From the NCBI RefSeq assembly GCF_012927455.1, contig NZ_JABBPE010000015.1, positions 186,001 to 250,000 of the forward strand: 64,000 nt of DNA, read 5' to 3'. Shown one piece after another: positions 36,947 through 47,929 of the stretch. Source of the DNA: Polaromonas sp. (GTDB lineage Bacteria > Pseudomonadota > Gammaproteobacteria > Burkholderiales > Burkholderiaceae_C). The number at the start of each line of letters is the position of its first letter. Position 1 is the stretch's first letter. The position numbers were made by a program, and so were the translations under genes. The notes under the pieces were generated by a model, which searched no databases, was not told where the DNA came from, and saw nothing but the letters and a program-made list of their open reading frames with translations.

Positions 36947-37790
36947 AGCCGTCCCGCATTTGAGCTTGCACTTGAACACGAAACTGCCAACCGCCGCGCC
37001 GCGCATTCACGCCACCGCGCTGGTCGATCCCGCGGCCCAGCTCGACAGCTCGGTCAGCGTCGGACCGTACAGCGTAATTGGGCCCCACGTCAGGGTGGGG
37101 GCGGGCACCACCATCGGTGCCCACTGCGTCATTGAAGGCCACACCACCCTAGGCCGCGACAACCAGATTTTCCAGTTCAACTCGCTGGGGGCGATTCCAC
37201 AAGACAAAAAATACGCCGGCGAGCCCTGCGAACTGGTCCTTGGCGACCGCAACACCGTTCGCGAGTTTTGCACCTTCAACATTGGGTCGCCTGGCGGCCT
37301 TGGCGTCACCCGTGTCGGCGATGACAACTGGATCATGGCTTACGTGCATCTGGCGCATGACTGCCTGGTCGGTGACCACACCATTTTTGCCAACAACACC
37401 CAGCTGGCCGGTCATGTGCATGTGGGTGACTGGGTCATTTTGGGTGGGTTCACGGTAGTGCACCAGTTTGTGCGACTGGGCGCGCACAGCATGACGGCCA
37501 TGTGCTCTCTGCTGTTTGCTGATCTGCCGCCCTTCGTGATGTCGCAGGGCCAGCCGGCCGAGGCGCGTTCGATGAATTTTGAAGGGCTGCGGCGCCGCGG
37601 CTTTTCGCCCGAGCGGATTGCCGCCGTCAAGGCTATGCACAAGGCGCTTTACCGCGAAGATCTCACGCTGGACCAGGCCCGGCTGCGCATTGCCGAGCTG
37701 CCTGAAAAATACCCGGAGTCCGTGCCCGACGTGCAGATGATGCTCTCTTTTTTGCAGCAAACCGCGCCGCAGCGCGGTATCGTCCGCTAA
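36939..37790 (+). CDS. lpxA: UDP-N-acetylglucosamine acyltransferase
   Basis: A beta-helix acyltransferase: [29 protein letters not shown] opens the hexapeptide repeats, and AHDCLVGDH holds the catalytic His. First step of lipid A synthesis. The start is unsure: only TTG codons (36939, 36960, 36966, 36972) precede the conserved domain and none has a clear RBS, which suggests translational coupling to fabZ. Confidence 0.94.
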   Translation: MPEAVPHLSLHLNTKLPTAAPRIHATALVDPAAQLDSSVSVGPYSVIGPHVRVGAGTTIGAHCVIEGHTTLGRDNQIFQFNSLGAIPQDKKYAGEPCELVLGDRNTVREFCTFNIGSPGGLGVTRVGDDNWIMAYVHLAHDCLVGDHTIFANNTQLAGHVHVGDWVILGGFTVVHQFVRLGAHSMTAMCSLLFADLPPFVMSQGQPAEARSMNFEGLRRRGFSPERIAAVKAMHKALYREDLTLDQARLRIAELPEKYPESVPDVQMMLSFLQQTAPQRGIVR

Positions 37791-37796
37791 GCGCCC

Positions 37797-39044
37797 ATGT
37801 TACTTGCGCCTGGCCCTCTGCCGGCCGGTATAGAGGCTGCCGGGACCGCCGTCACAAGGCAAACCTTGAATAACGCTCCGCGCATAGCCATGGTCGCCGG
37901 CGAAACTTCAGGTGATTTGCTTGCGGGTTTGCTGCTTGATGGCCTGAAAGCGCGCTGGCCTGCATTGACGTGCAGCGGCATAGGCGGGCCGCAGATGGCG
38001 AGCCGGGGGTTTCAGGCCTGGTGGCCCAGCGACAAGCTGGCGGTGCACGGCTATGGCCTGGATGTGCTTCGTCGTTACCGTGAAATCGTCGGCATACGCG
38101 CGCAACTGAAAAAGCGCCTGCTTAACGAGCCTGGCCAGCGTCCCGATGTGTTTATCGGCGTGGATGCCCCAGACTTCAACTTCGATCTTGAAGCCGCGTT
38201 GAAGGCCGACGGCATCAAAACCGTTCATTTTGTCAGCCCTTCCATCTGGGCCTGGCGTGCCGACCGGGTCGATAAAATCAGGCGCAGCGTGGACCGCGTG
38301 CTGTGCATTTTTCCGTTTGAACCCGCCTTGCTGGCTGCCCACGGGATTTCCGCAACTTATGTCGGGCATCCGCTGGCCAGCGTGATTGCGCTGCAGCCCG
38401 ACCGGGCCGGCGCCAGACGCAAGCTAGGCCTGCGCGATGAAGATACCGTCATTGCCATTTTGCCGGGCAGCCGTCTATCTGAAATCCAGTACCTGGCCAG
38501 TCGGTTTTTTCGGGCTGCAGCCCTTGTAAAACGGGCGCGGCCAGCTATCAAATTCATAGTGCCCGCAGTGCCTTTGTTGAAACAACAGATTGAGCGGCTG
38601 GCCGGGGAGGCCGGCTTTGCAGCTGGTTCAGAATCTGGCCTGCAAATTCTTGAAGGGCAGTCGCACACCGCCCTGGCAGCCTGCGACGTTACGCTGATCG
38701 CCAGCGGCACCGCTACGCTGGAGGCCGCCTTGTTCAAGCGCCCCATGGTGATCGCTTACAACATGAACTGGTTGTCGTGGCAGATCATGCGGCGCAAAAA
38801 ACTGCAGCCCTGGGTTGGACTGCCCAATATTCTTTGCAAGGATTTTGTCGTGCCCGAACTGCTGCAGGGTGCGGCTACGCCCGAGGCGCTGGCCACTGCG
38901 TTACTGCAGTGGGTTGACGCAAAATCGGCGGCGCCCGACAAAATAGCGGCTGTTGAACAGCGCTTCACCCAGTTGCATGCCGAACTGCGGCGCGATACTT
39001 CCCAATTGGCCACCGATGCGATCCAGCAAATTCTTGAAGGCTGA
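37797..39044 (+). CDS. lpxB: Lipid-A-disaccharide synthase
   Basis: 415 residues from ATG 37797; TTG 37866, just before the conserved [16 protein letters not shown], is also possible. [15 protein letters not shown] is the LpxB opening, [15 protein letters not shown] and [12 protein letters not shown] follow, and a GT-B C-terminal half ends it. It condenses UDP-diacylglucosamine with lipid X. A repeat-like stretch (38531-38560) is in frame. The end overlaps rnhB. Confidence 0.96.
   Translation: MLLAPGPLPAGIEAAGTAVTRQTLNNAPRIAMVAGETSGDLLAGLLLDGLKARWPALTCSGIGGPQMASRGFQAWWPSDKLAVHGYGLDVLRRYREIVGIRAQLKKRLLNEPGQRPDVFIGVDAPDFNFDLEAALKADGIKTVHFVSPSIWAWRADRVDKIRRSVDRVLCIFPFEPALLAAHGISATYVGHPLASVIALQPDRAGARRKLGLRDEDTVIAILPGSRLSEIQYLASRFFRAAALVKRARPAIKFIVPAVPLLKQQIERLAGEAGFAAGSESGLQILEGQSHTALAACDVTLIASGTATLEAALFKRPMVIAYNMNWLSWQIMRRKKLQPWVGLPNILCKDFVVPELLQGAATPEALATALLQWVDAKSAAPDKIAAVEQRFTQLHAELRRDTSQLATDAIQQILEG
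38531..38560 (+). repeat. Dispersed repeat, copy inside lpxB
   Basis: ACGGGCGCGGCCAGCTATCA followed by AATTCATAGT; in frame in the coding region. Confidence 0.55.
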
Positions 39045-39633
39045 GCAAACCCCCTTGTCCTGGTACATCCCGGGGTTGATAGCGGGTGTCGACGAGGCCG
39101 GGCGCGGGCCATTGGCAGGGCCGGTGGTGGCGGCCGCCGTCATTCTTGACGACCTGAACCCCATCAAGGGATTGGCCGATTCCAAAAAATTGACGGCCTT
39201 GCGGCGTGAAAAGCTTTACGACGAAATTCGCGCCAAAGCGTTGTGCTGCTCGATTGCGCTGGCAACGGCCGAAGAAATTGACGCCTTGAACATCTTGCAG
39301 GCCACCATGCTGGCGATGAAACGGGCGGTGGAAGGTCTGCGGCTCAAGCCCAACAAGGTGCTGGTTGACGGCAACCGCCTGCCGACACTGGTGGTTCTGG
39401 CCGAAGCCATTGTCAAGGGCGACGCGCTGGTGCCCTGCATCTCTGCCGCCTCGATCCTGGCCAAGGTTTACCGCGATCGCTGGTGTGCCGACTACCACCT
39501 GGAATACCCGCTATATGGTTTTGCCGGCCACAAAGGCTATGGCACCGTCGCACATTTGATCGCCTTGCAGGAGCACGGCGCCTGTCCTCAGCATCGCAAA
39601 TCTTTTGCACCGGTTGCAAAGGTGCTGAAGTGA
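39016..39633 (+). CDS. rnhB: Ribonuclease HII
   Basis: 205 residues from ATG 39016, overlapping the lpxB end by 29 bases. [21 protein letters not shown] carries the DEAGRG active-site motif, [13 protein letters not shown] and [12 protein letters not shown] follow, and [15 protein letters not shown] is near the end. It removes ribonucleotides from RNA-DNA hybrids. Confidence 0.96.
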   Translation: MRSSKFLKAEQTPLSWYIPGLIAGVDEAGRGPLAGPVVAAAVILDDLNPIKGLADSKKLTALRREKLYDEIRAKALCCSIALATAEEIDALNILQATMLAMKRAVEGLRLKPNKVLVDGNRLPTLVVLAEAIVKGDALVPCISAASILAKVYRDRWCADYHLEYPLYGFAGHKGYGTVAHLIALQEHGACPQHRKSFAPVAKVLK

Positions 39634-40421
39634 CCGCCGGTTTTTCCGTGCCCGTCACGCATGTTGCTTCGCGTGACAACCCGCTCATCAAAGAGTTGCG
39701 CAAGTCCTCCAAAGACAGCACGGCCTACCGCAAGCAGGGCCGTGTGTGGTTGGAAGGCGATCATTTGTGCCGCGCCGCGCTGGCACGGGGCTGCAAACCG
39801 GTACTGGCCGTGTTTTCGGAGTCTTTTTGGCCTCTAGCCCATACGCAATGGGCGCAAGCAGCTATCAAAAACATAGTAATTGCGGATGCACTGCTGCCGG
39901 AGATCAGCAGCCTGGAGTCGCCCGCGCACATGGGTTTTGTGATGGAACTGCCCTCGGTGCGCCCCCTGCAGCTTGGTGTGGCTTCAGTCATCCTGGACCG
40001 CGTGCAGGATGCCGGAAATGTCGGCTCCATTTTGCGCAGTGCGTCGGCATTCGGTTTCAGCCAGATCATTGCCCTCAAGGGAACGGCCGCGCTGTGGTCA
40101 CCCAAGGTGCTGCGCGCCGGCATGGGCGCGCATTTTGCCCTGCAGCTGGTTGAAGGTGTTGAGCCCGAGGCCCTGGCAGCATTGACAGTGCCGATTGTGG
40201 TCACCAGTTCGCACCACGGCAGCTTTTTGCACCAACAGCCGATTCCCATGCCCTGCGCCTGGGCCATGGGCCATGAAGGGCAGGGCGTCAGTGACGAACT
40301 GATAGCCAGGGCTCGCCTGAAGGTTCGCATAGACCAGCCCGGCGGTGAGGAATCGCTGAACGTGGCTGCCGCTGCGGCTATTTGCCTGTATGCGAGCGCG
40401 CTGGTCCGGCAACGAATTTGA
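39630..40421 (+). CDS. TrmH/SpoU family RNA 2'-O-methyltransferase
   Basis: 263 residues from a GTG at 39630 that overlaps the rnhB stop (GTGA). An N-terminal substrate-binding domain ([14 protein letters not shown]) is followed by the SPOUT knot: [28 protein letters not shown] and [17 protein letters not shown], the three SpoU motifs. The exact 2'-O position cannot be told; RlmB-like or TsnR-like. A repeat copy is in frame at 39829-39877. Confidence 0.9.
   Translation: MTAGFSVPVTHVASRDNPLIKELRKSSKDSTAYRKQGRVWLEGDHLCRAALARGCKPVLAVFSESFWPLAHTQWAQAAIKNIVIADALLPEISSLESPAHMGFVMELPSVRPLQLGVASVILDRVQDAGNVGSILRSASAFGFSQIIALKGTAALWSPKVLRAGMGAHFALQLVEGVEPEALAALTVPIVVTSSHHGSFLHQQPIPMPCAWAMGHEGQGVSDELIARARLKVRIDQPGGEESLNVAAAAAICLYASALVRQRI
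39829..39877 (+). repeat. Dispersed repeat, copy inside the TrmH-family gene
   Basis: GGCCTCTAGCCCATACGCAA, then TGGGCGCAAGCAGCTATCAA, then AAACATAGTA. Translated in frame as a [12 protein letters not shown] stretch between the two protein domains. Confidence 0.75.
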
Positions 40422-40550
40422 AAGCTTCTCAGCCTGTGAGAGAAAGGTAAAGAGTGGGCACCAGCGGCCGCAGCGCAGGGCCGGTCCAAGCAAGTCCAGC
40501 CTTCCTGGGGGCAGAGAGCCCCACGCGGTGAGCACAGGTTGGGGGCGTTA

Positions 40551-40667
40551 TATAATCAGTGGCTTTTCAAAACACAGCTTCGCCCAAGCGCAGACAAAGC
40601 CAAATCCCTCACAATAGCAGCCTGCAAAGGTCTCGATAGAGACATTTCTTGCGCACGCTTGGGCGAA
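40551..40667 (+). promoter_or_regulatory. carAB promoter and structured leader
   Basis: A perfect -10 TATAAT (40551-40556) precedes a leader of about 128 bases. In it TTCGCCCAAGCG (40579-40590) pairs perfectly with CGCTTGGGCGAA (40656-40667), enclosing a GTCTC/GAGAC hairpin (40630-40643). A 12-bp stem of this kind points to an RNA control element before carA. I do not recognise it as a named riboswitch. Confidence 0.55.
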
Positions 40668-40690
40668 CCGTAACCCATTCGGAGAACCCA

Positions 40691-41884
40691 GTGCTTTTGT
40701 CTCTAAAGGGAAATACTCCTCCCGCCATACTGGCGCTCGCAGACGGCACGGTCTTTATCGGCAATTCGATTGGAGCTGCGGGCTCCACGATCGGCGAGGT
40801 GGTGTTCAACACTGCCATGACCGGCTACCAGGAAATCCTCACGGATCCCAGCTATTGCCAGCAGATTGTCACGCTCACCTATCCCCACATCGGCAACTAC
40901 GGCGTCAATGTTGAAGACGTCGAGGCTGAAAAAGTCCATGCCGCCGGCCTGATCATCAAGGATCTGCCGCTGTTGGCATCCAACTTCCGCGCGTCCATGA
41001 CCCTGGCCGAGTATTTGGTGAAGGAAAACATCGTGGCCATCGCCGGGATTGATACCCGTCAATTGACGCGTCACCTGCGAATTCGCGGCGCACAAAACGG
41101 CTGCATTGTGGCCCTTGCGCCCGGTGAGGCTGTGGGTAAGTCGGCGATAGCCAAGGCGGTTGCAACTGCCAAAGACGCTCCCAGCATGGACGGAATGGAC
41201 TTGGCCAAAGTAGTTTCTGCCAAGCAGACCTACGAATGGAACCAGACCGAGTGGAAGCTGCTCAGCAGCAATGGCAAGCCGGGTTACGGCGTGCAGATCA
41301 CTCCTCGCTTTCATGTCGTCGCGTTTGACTTTGGCGTGAAGAAGAATATTTTGCGCATGATTGCCGAGCGCGGCGCGCGCATTACCGTGGTGCCGGCGCA
41401 GACTCCTGCTGCCGACGTGCTCAAACTGCAACCCGACGGTATTTTCCTGGCCAACGGCCCGGGTGATCCACAAGCTTGCGACTACGCGATTGACGCTGTT
41501 CGCGAGCTAATTGAAACCGGCATCCCGACTTTCGGCATCTGCCTGGGGCATCAGATCATGGCATTGGCAGGCGGCGCCAAAACCTTCAAGATGAAGTTTG
41601 GCCACCACGGCGCCAACCATCCGGTCAAAGATCTGGACAGCGGCCGAGTCAGCATCACCAGCCAGAACCACGGCTTTGCAGTGGATGAAAAAACGCTGCC
41701 GGCCAACCTTCGGCCAACGCACATCAGCCTTTTTGACGGTACGCTGCAGGGGCTGGCCCGCATCGACAAGCCGGCGTTCTGCTTTCAGGGCCATCCTGAA
41801 GCGTCGCCCGGCCCCCACGATATTTCATATCTGTTCGATCGCTTTACAGCGCTGATGGAACAGGCCGCGGAGCAAAAATTATGA
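40691..41884 (+). CDS. carA: Carbamoyl-phosphate synthase small subunit
   Basis: 397 residues from GTG 40691 with GGAGA upstream; the conserved LLSLKG...[10 protein letters not shown] opening supports it. The N-terminal CPSase domain is followed by a class I glutamine amidotransferase with nucleophile in GICLGHQIM and the His/Glu in [11 protein letters not shown]. It supplies ammonia to CarB for pyrimidine and arginine synthesis. Confidence 0.97.
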   Translation: MLLSLKGNTPPAILALADGTVFIGNSIGAAGSTIGEVVFNTAMTGYQEILTDPSYCQQIVTLTYPHIGNYGVNVEDVEAEKVHAAGLIIKDLPLLASNFRASMTLAEYLVKENIVAIAGIDTRQLTRHLRIRGAQNGCIVALAPGEAVGKSAIAKAVATAKDAPSMDGMDLAKVVSAKQTYEWNQTEWKLLSSNGKPGYGVQITPRFHVVAFDFGVKKNILRMIAERGARITVVPAQTPAADVLKLQPDGIFLANGPGDPQACDYAIDAVRELIETGIPTFGICLGHQIMALAGGAKTFKMKFGHHGANHPVKDLDSGRVSITSQNHGFAVDEKTLPANLRPTHISLFDGTLQGLARIDKPAFCFQGHPEASPGPHDISYLFDRFTALMEQAAEQKL

Positions 41885-41965
41885 CCCCCCACGTTCGCGG
41901 CTACGCCGTTTCACTTCCCCGCGAAGGGGCTTTTGCTGCCTTGGTGCGGTCCTGCGGGAGCAAGA

Positions 41966-44900
41966 ATGCCTAAGCGCACAGACATCAAATCGGTTCTCAT
42001 CATTGGCGCCGGCCCGATCATCATCGGCCAGGCCTGCGAGTTCGACTATTCCGGCGTGCAGGCTTGCAAGGCGCTGCGCGAAGAGGGTTACAAGGTCATT
42101 TTGATCAACAGCAACCCGGCCACGATCATGACCGACCCGGCAACCGCCGACGTCACCTACATCGAGCCCATCACCTGGCAGACGGTGGAAAAAATCATCG
42201 CCAAGGAACGCCCGGATGCAATTCTCCCGACCATGGGCGGCCAGACTGCGCTCAATTGCGCGCTGGACTTGTGGCGTAACGGCGTGCTCGACAAGTACGA
42301 CGTCGAGCTGATCGGCGCCAAGCCCGAAGCCATTGACAAGGCCGAAGACCGTCTGAAGTTTAAGGACGCGATGACCAAGATCGGTCTTGGTTCGGCGCGT
42401 TCGGGCATTGCGCACACCATGGAAGAGGCCTGGGTCGTGCAGAAAACCGTCGGCTTTCCAACCGTGATTCGCCCCAGCTTTACGCTCGGCGGAACCGGTG
42501 GCGGCATCGCTTACAACCCGGAAGAGTTCGAAACCATCTGCAAGCGCGGCCTTGAGGCCTCGCCGACCAGCGAGCTGCTGATCGAGGAGTCGCTGCTGGG
42601 CTGGAAAGAGTATGAGATGGAAGTGGTACGCGACACGGCGGACAACTGCATCATTGTCTGTTCGATCGAAAACCTCGACCCGATGGGCGTGCACACCGGC
42701 GACTCCATCACGGTGGCGCCGGCACAGACGCTCTCGGACAAGGAATACCAGATCCTGCGCAATGCCTCGCTGGCGGTGCTGCGCGAAATCGGCGTGGATA
42801 CCGGCGGCTCCAACGTGCAGTTCTCCATCAATCCTGAAGACGGCCGCATGGTCGTGATCGAGATGAATCCGCGCGTGTCGCGTTCCTCGGCTCTGGCATC
42901 CAAGGCCACCGGTTTCCCGATTGCCAAGGTCGCCGCCAAGCTGGCCGTGGGTTACACGCTCGACGAGCTGCGCAATGAGATTACCGGCGGCGCCACGCCC
43001 ACCAGTTTTGAGCCCAGTATCGACTACGTGGTCACGAAGATTCCACGTTTTGCGTTTGAAAAATTTCCGACCGCCGATTCACGTTTGACGACGCAAATGA
43101 AGTCGGTCGGCGAAGTCATGGCGATGGGCCGCACCTTTCAGGAATCATTCCAGAAAGCCCTGCGCGGGCTGGAAGTCGGCGTCGATGGCATGAACGAAAA
43201 AACCCAGGACCGCGAAGTGCTCGAAAAAGAGCTGGGCGCTCCCGGCCCTGACCGAATCTGGTATGTCGGTGATGCTTTTGCCATGGGTCTCACCGTCGAA
43301 GAGGTGTTTGCGCTAACGAAAATTGATCGCTGGTTTCTGGTTCAGATCGAGCAGATCGTCAAGATTGAACTCGAACTGGAAACCACATCGCTCGACAAGA
43401 TTGATGCCGTCACGCTACGCGCGCTCAAACAAAAAGGCTTTTCCGACCGCCGCCTGGCCAAACAGCTCAAAACAACGGACACCGCGATTCGTGAAAAGCG
43501 CATGGCGTTGGGTGTGCGCCCCGTATACAAGCGCGTGGACACCTGCGCCGCCGAGTTTTCGACCAACACCGCCTACCTGTATTCGACCTACGAGGCTGAG
43601 GGCAGCGAGTGCGAAGCGGCGCCTACCGACAAGAAAAAAATCATGGTGCTGGGCGGTGGTCCGAATCGCATTGGCCAGGGTATCGAATTTGACTACTGCT
43701 GCGTTCACGCGGCGATGGCGTTGCGCGAAGACGGTTACGAGACCATCATGGTCAACTGCAACCCCGAGACGGTTTCAACCGACTACGACACCAGCGATCG
43801 TCTGTATTTTGAGCCGCTGACGCTCGAAGACGTGCTGGAGATCGTCGACAAGGAGAAGCCGCTGGGTGTCATCGTCCAGTACGGCGGACAAACACCTTTG
43901 AAGCTGGCGCTGGATCTGGAAGCCAATGGCGTGCCCATCATTGGCACCTCGCCCGACATGATTGACGCCGCCGAAGACCGTGAGCGCTTCCAGAAGCTGC
44001 TGCACGCGTTGAAACTGCGCCAGCCGCCGAATGCCACGGCGCGTACCGAGCCCGAAGCGCTGGAAAAAGCCGCGGCACTTGGTTATCCGCTGGTGGTGCG
44101 CCCCAGCTACGTGCTGGGTGGCCGCGCCATGGAGATCGTTCACGAGCAACGCGACCTGGAGCGTTACATGCGTGAAGCCGTTAAGGTCAGCCATGACTCG
44201 CCGGTGCTGCTGGATCGCTTTCTGAACGATGCTATCGAGTGCGACGTGGATTGCATCCGCGATTCGGAAGGCAAGACTTTCATCGGCGGCGTGATGGAAC
44301 ACATCGAGCAGGCCGGCGTTCACAGCGGCGACTCGGCTTGTTCTTTGCCGCCGTATTCGCTGAGCGCTGAAACGGTGACCGAAATCAAGCGCCAGACTGC
44401 CGCCATGGCGCAGGCCCTGAATGTGGTTGGCCTCATGAACGTGCAGTTCGCGATTCAGTGTATCGATGGCAAGGACGTGATTTACGTGTTGGAGGTCAAT
44501 CCGCGCGCCTCGCGTACCGTGCCTTTTGTCAGCAAGGCCACCGGCATTCAACTGGCCAAGGTGGCGGCACGCTGCATGGTCGGCCAGTCGCTCGCCTCGC
44601 AGGGCATCATCCGTGAAGTTACGCCACCTTATTTCAGCGTCAAGGAGGCCGTTTTCCCCTTCGTGAAATTTCCGGGCGTGGACACCATTCTTGGCCCCGA
44701 GATGAAATCGACCGGTGAAGTCATGGGCGTAGGCAAGACATTCGGTGAGGCTTTTGTGAAGTCGCAACTGGGCGCTGGCACCAAACTGCCGACCTCCGGA
44801 AAAGTCTTCCTGACGGTCAAGAACAATGACAAGCCGCGTGCCGTGGAGGTCGCGCGTGCCCTGGCGGCCGCCAAATTCGAGTTGGTGGCTACCAAGGGAA

Positions 44901-45196
44901 CGGCGGCGGTGATTCAGGCTGCAGGCATTGCCTGTGGTGTGGTCAACAAGGTCACTGAAGGCCGGCCGCACGTGGTGGACATGATTAAAAATCACGAAAT
45001 TGCACTGGTGATCAATACAGTGGAAGAGCGGCGCAATGCGATAGCCGATTCGCGCGAGATACGCACTTCGGCGCTGCTGGCCCGCGTCACCACCTACACC
45101 ACCATTGCCGGTGCGGAAGCTGCGGTGCAGGGCATGAAATACCTGGACAATCTGACCGTCTATTCTGTGCAGGAACTCCATGCCCAATTGGGTTAA
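41966..45196 (+). CDS. carB: Carbamoyl-phosphate synthase large subunit
   Basis: 1,076 residues from ATG 41966 (RBS GGGAGCA), 81 bases after carA. Two homologous ATP-grasp halves: [23 protein letters not shown] and [20 protein letters not shown], each followed by its ATP-binding core, then an MGS-like C-terminal allosteric domain. Full family length. Confidence 0.98.
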   Translation: MPKRTDIKSVLIIGAGPIIIGQACEFDYSGVQACKALREEGYKVILINSNPATIMTDPATADVTYIEPITWQTVEKIIAKERPDAILPTMGGQTALNCALDLWRNGVLDKYDVELIGAKPEAIDKAEDRLKFKDAMTKIGLGSARSGIAHTMEEAWVVQKTVGFPTVIRPSFTLGGTGGGIAYNPEEFETICKRGLEASPTSELLIEESLLGWKEYEMEVVRDTADNCIIVCSIENLDPMGVHTGDSITVAPAQTLSDKEYQILRNASLAVLREIGVDTGGSNVQFSINPEDGRMVVIEMNPRVSRSSALASKATGFPIAKVAAKLAVGYTLDELRNEITGGATPTSFEPSIDYVVTKIPRFAFEKFPTADSRLTTQMKSVGEVMAMGRTFQESFQKALRGLEVGVDGMNEKTQDREVLEKELGAPGPDRIWYVGDAFAMGLTVEEVFALTKIDRWFLVQIEQIVKIELELETTSLDKIDAVTLRALKQKGFSDRRLAKQLKTTDTAIREKRMALGVRPVYKRVDTCAAEFSTNTAYLYSTYEAEGSECEAAPTDKKKIMVLGGGPNRIGQGIEFDYCCVHAAMALREDGYETIMVNCNPETVSTDYDTSDRLYFEPLTLEDVLEIVDKEKPLGVIVQYGGQTPLKLALDLEANGVPIIGTSPDMIDAAEDRERFQKLLHALKLRQPPNATARTEPEALEKAAALGYPLVVRPSYVLGGRAMEIVHEQRDLERYMREAVKVSHDSPVLLDRFLNDAIECDVDCIRDSEGKTFIGGVMEHIEQAGVHSGDSACSLPPYSLSAETVTEIKRQTAAMAQALNVVGLMNVQFAIQCIDGKDVIYVLEVNPRASRTVPFVSKATGIQLAKVAARCMVGQSLASQGIIREVTPPYFSVKEAVFPFVKFPGVDTILGPEMKSTGEVMGVGKTFGEAFVKSQLGAGTKLPTSGKVFLTVKNNDKPRAVEVARALAAAKFELVATKGTAAVIQAAGIACGVVNKVTEGRPHVVDMIKNHEIALVINTVEERRNAIADSREIRTSALLARVTTYTTIAGAEAAVQGMKYLDNLTVYSVQELHAQLG

Positions 45197-45291
45197 ATCA
45201 GGTTGATTGGGTTAATGTGACAGTTTGATAAGTGGGGCGATTGACCGCCGTATTTGCATTAAACTTGAGCAGATATTTAAGATTTAATACG

Positions 45292-45319
45292 CCGCCGCCA
45301 GCTAGCTGGTGGCGGTTTC
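45292..45319 (+). terminator. Hairpin after carAB, in the greA leader
   Basis: CCGCCGCCAGC (45292-45302) pairs with GCTGGTGGCGG (45305-45315) and is followed by TTTCGCTTTT. It may end carAB transcription or attenuate greA, whose ATG is 26 bases after the stem. Confidence 0.6.
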
Positions 45320-45340
45320 GCTTTTGCAGGAGCAAAAAAC

Positions 45341-45817
45341 ATGGCAACCATTCCGATTACCAAGCGCGGTTCAGAAAAGCTCAAGGCCGAATTACATCAG
45401 CTTAAAACCGTTGACCGGCCCTGGGTCATCAACTCGATTTCCGAAGCGCGTGCGCAGGGCGATTTGAGCGAGAACGCCGAATACGAGGTCGCCAAGGACC
45501 GCCAGGGTTTTATTGAAGGCCGCATCCAGGAAATTGAAGGCAAGCTGTCGGCCGCCCAGATCATTGACCCTTCGGCGCTGGAGGCCGGCACCCGGGTGGT
45601 ATTCGGCTCTACCGTCAAGCTCGAAGACGAAGCCACCGGCGACTCCGTGACCTACCAGATCGTGGGGGAAGACGAAGCCGACATCAAACTCGGGCTGGTG
45701 AACATCGGCTCGCCGATTGCCCGCGCCCTGATTGGCAAGGACGAAGGCGATACCGCCGAGGTGCAGGCACCGGGCGGCATCAAACGCTACGAGATTGTGA
45801 CCGTCAGCTATATCTGA
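45341..45817 (+). CDS. greA: Transcription elongation factor GreA
   Basis: 158 residues. N-terminal coiled coil with AHxQGDLSENAEYE-type motif (SEARAQGDLSENAEYEVAK) and a C-terminal FKBP-like domain. It rescues backtracked RNA polymerase. RBS GGAG. Confidence 0.97.
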   Translation: MATIPITKRGSEKLKAELHQLKTVDRPWVINSISEARAQGDLSENAEYEVAKDRQGFIEGRIQEIEGKLSAAQIIDPSALEAGTRVVFGSTVKLEDEATGDSVTYQIVGEDEADIKLGLVNIGSPIARALIGKDEGDTAEVQAPGGIKRYEIVTVSYI

Positions 45818-45823
45818 GATCTA

Positions 45824-46279
45824 ATGCGCCTGCCGCTGCGTCAGAGTCTTGCAATGATGGCGGCAGCCCTCTGGTGGGGCAGCCTGACCGGACTGGGCTT
45901 CGTCGTGGTGCCCCTGCTGTTCAAGCATCTGGGCAACCCCGCTACGGCTGGCGCCATGGCCGCCAAACTCTTTACCGCGCAAACCTGGCTCAGCGTCGCC
46001 TGCGCCATGTCGATGTTGCTGGCTTTCAATAAAAAAGACGATCCAACCCTTGCGCCCTATGCGGCTACAGCTATGAAATTCATAGTGGCCGGGTTGCTGC
46101 TGGCCTTGCTGGTTGAGTTTGGAGTGGCGCCGCGCATCGTCAGCGTGCGGGCGGAAGGTGGCAACCTCAGGCTCTGGCACGGCCTTGGCAGCGCCATGTA
46201 TTTCGGCCAGTGGTTGTGCGCCGGCTTCACCCTGTGGCGTTTGGCGCGCAGGTCACGCAGCTTTCCGCCGCCTGCCTGA
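45824..46279 (+). CDS. DUF4149-type membrane protein
   Basis: 151 residues, four membrane helices: WWGSLTGLGFVVVPLLF, TWLSVACAMSMLLAF, FIVAGLLLALLVEFGV and MYFGQWLCAGFTLWRLARR. Family of unknown function common beside greA in betaproteobacteria. A weak repeat copy is in frame at 46051-46086. It converges on folD with only ten bases between. Confidence 0.75.
   Translation: MRLPLRQSLAMMAAALWWGSLTGLGFVVVPLLFKHLGNPATAGAMAAKLFTAQTWLSVACAMSMLLAFNKKDDPTLAPYAATAMKFIVAGLLLALLVEFGVAPRIVSVRAEGGNLRLWHGLGSAMYFGQWLCAGFTLWRLARRSRSFPPPA
46051..46086 (+). repeat. Dispersed repeat, weak copy in the DUF4149 gene
   Basis: TGCGCCCTATGCGGCTACAG then CTATGAAATTCATAGT; only the GCTAT...ATAG arms are well kept. Confidence 0.4.
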
Positions 46280-46289
46280 TTGAGCATTC

Positions 46290-47162
46290 TCAGCTGCGCT
46301 CTGCCGCCTGCAGCGTATTGACCAGCAGCATGGTGATGGTCATGGGGCCGACGCCGCCGGGTACCGGTGTGATGTAGCCGGCAACCTGCCTGACACCTTC
46401 AAAATCCACATCGCCACAAAGTTTGCCTTCGCCCGGCTCACCTGCCGCAATGCGGTTCATACCGACGTCGATCACCACCGCGCCCGGTTTGACCATGTCG
46501 GCGGTTAGCACGCCTTGCTTGCCAACGGCGGCCACGATCACGTCGGCCTGCAGCGTCATGGCTTTGAGATTTGCAGTGGCGCTGTGGCAGATCGTCACGG
46601 TGGCATTTTTTTGCAGCAGCATCAGCGCCATCGGTTTGCCCACGATGTTGCTGCGGCCTATGACCACGGCATGTTTGCCGCGCAGCTCGTAGCCCTTGCC
46701 ACCGTTGAGGCTCTCCAGCATCTTCATGCAGCCGTACGGCGTGCAGGGCCAGAACCCGGGCTGGCCGACCATAAGCGCGCCGGCGCTGGCGACGTGAAAA
46801 CCGTCAACGTCCTTGGCCGGTGAAATCGCCTCAATCACTTTGTGCGCGTCAATATGCGGCGGTAGCGGGAGTTGAACCAGAATGCCGTGAATGCTTGGGT
46901 CCTGATTCAGCTCACCCACCCGTGCCAGCAGTTCAGCTTCCGGCAAAGTAGCCGGGTATTTCTCCAGCACCGAATACAGGCCGCTGTCTTCGCAGGCCTT
47001 GACCTTGTTGCGTACATAGACCTGGCTGGCGGGATTTTCACCCACCATGATGACCGCCAGGCCTGGCGTGACGCCGCGCCCGCGCAGCGCAGCAGCGCGC
47101 TGGGCCACTTCGGCGCGCAGTTGTTTGGAGAGGGCGTTGCCGTCGATGAGTTGAGCCGTCAT
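46290..47162 (-). CDS. folD: Methylenetetrahydrofolate dehydrogenase/cyclohydrolase
   Basis: 290 residues from ATG 47162. [19 protein letters not shown] (catalytic Tyr and Lys), [25 protein letters not shown] and [17 protein letters not shown] (NADP site) are all present, as is [13 protein letters not shown] at the end. Cytosolic one-carbon metabolism. A repeat copy lies directly upstream. Confidence 0.97.
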   Translation of the reverse strand: MTAQLIDGNALSKQLRAEVAQRAAALRGRGVTPGLAVIMVGENPASQVYVRNKVKACEDSGLYSVLEKYPATLPEAELLARVGELNQDPSIHGILVQLPLPPHIDAHKVIEAISPAKDVDGFHVASAGALMVGQPGFWPCTPYGCMKMLESLNGGKGYELRGKHAVVIGRSNIVGKPMALMLLQKNATVTICHSATANLKAMTLQADVIVAAVGKQGVLTADMVKPGAVVIDVGMNRIAAGEPGEGKLCGDVDFEGVRQVAGYITPVPGGVGPMTITMLLVNTLQAAERS

Positions 47163-47185
47163 TTTTTGGTTTTCCAAGTAAAAAA

Positions 47186-47234
47186 GCCCGCAAGTGCATG
47201 ACCAGCGGGCGCGAGCAGCTATCAAAAAAATAGC
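47186..47234 (+). repeat. Dispersed repeat, copy upstream of folD
   Basis: GCCCGCAAGTGCATGACCAG, then CGGGCGCGAGCAGCTATC, then AAAAAAATAGC. Intergenic, between folD and the response-regulator gene. Confidence 0.75.
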
Positions 47235-47254
47235 AACTCAAGGTCGGGCGGGGC

Positions 47255-47881
47255 TCAGGCTTTGGGGCTGCTGGAGCCCAGCGCAATTTTCAGCAAATCG
47301 GCCACGGTGTTGGCGTTGAGCTTTTCCATGATGTTGGCGCGGTGGGCTTCCACGGTTTTGATGCTGATGCCGAGGTCGTCGGCGATCTGCTTGTTCAGGC
47401 GGCCCGCCACGATGCGCTCCAGCACCTGCGCTTCGCGCGAGGTCAGTTTGGACAGCAGTGCGTCCCGGCTGGCAGCCTGCTGGTGGCCTGCGAAGGCTTC
47501 CTTGGCCTGCTCCAGCATGCGTTCGACCAAGTTGATCAGCGCCTCTTCCTGAAACGGTTTCTGAATGAAATCCATGGCACCTTTTTTCATGGTGTTCACG
47601 GCCATGGGCACGTCGCCGTGGCCGGTGATGAAGACGATAGGCAGCGGTGACTTTCGTTCGACCAGACGGTCCTGCAACTCCAGGCCGGTCATTCCGCCCA
47701 TGCGGATGTCGACGATCAGGCAGGCCACTTCGCGTGCATCGTAGCGGCTCAGAAAGGTCTCGGCCGAGTCGTAACAGCGCACCCGGTAATCCTTGCCCTC
47801 CAGCAACCATTGCAGCGAGTCGCGCACGCCTTCGTCGTCATCCACAACGTAGACAGTACCTTTTTTTGGAATCAAGCTCAT
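47255..47881 (-). CDS. FixJ/DctR-type response regulator
   Basis: 208 residues from ATG 47881 (AAGAAAG upstream); a TTG at 47914 is possible. The receiver domain has acidic VDDDEGVRD, phospho-acceptor Asp in CLIVDIRMGGMTG and Lys in KPF; the C-terminal LuxR-type HTH is LTSREAQVLERIVAGRLNKQ...TVEAHRANIMEKL. Partner of the sensor kinase directly upstream. Target genes cannot be told; the pair neighbours the pyruvate dehydrogenase operon. Confidence 0.92.
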   Translation of the reverse strand: MSLIPKKGTVYVVDDDEGVRDSLQWLLEGKDYRVRCYDSAETFLSRYDAREVACLIVDIRMGGMTGLELQDRLVERKSPLPIVFITGHGDVPMAVNTMKKGAMDFIQKPFQEEALINLVERMLEQAKEAFAGHQQAASRDALLSKLTSREAQVLERIVAGRLNKQIADDLGISIKTVEAHRANIMEKLNANTVADLLKIALGSSSPKA

Positions 47882-47929
47882 GTCAATACTTTCTTCGTAA
47901 ACTTTTTCAGCCAACTTTTTGGGGTTGTT

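Noticed and set aside
43775..45187. 470-codon minus-strand open frame opposite carB
   Set aside because: Entirely within conserved carB; no recognisable domain.
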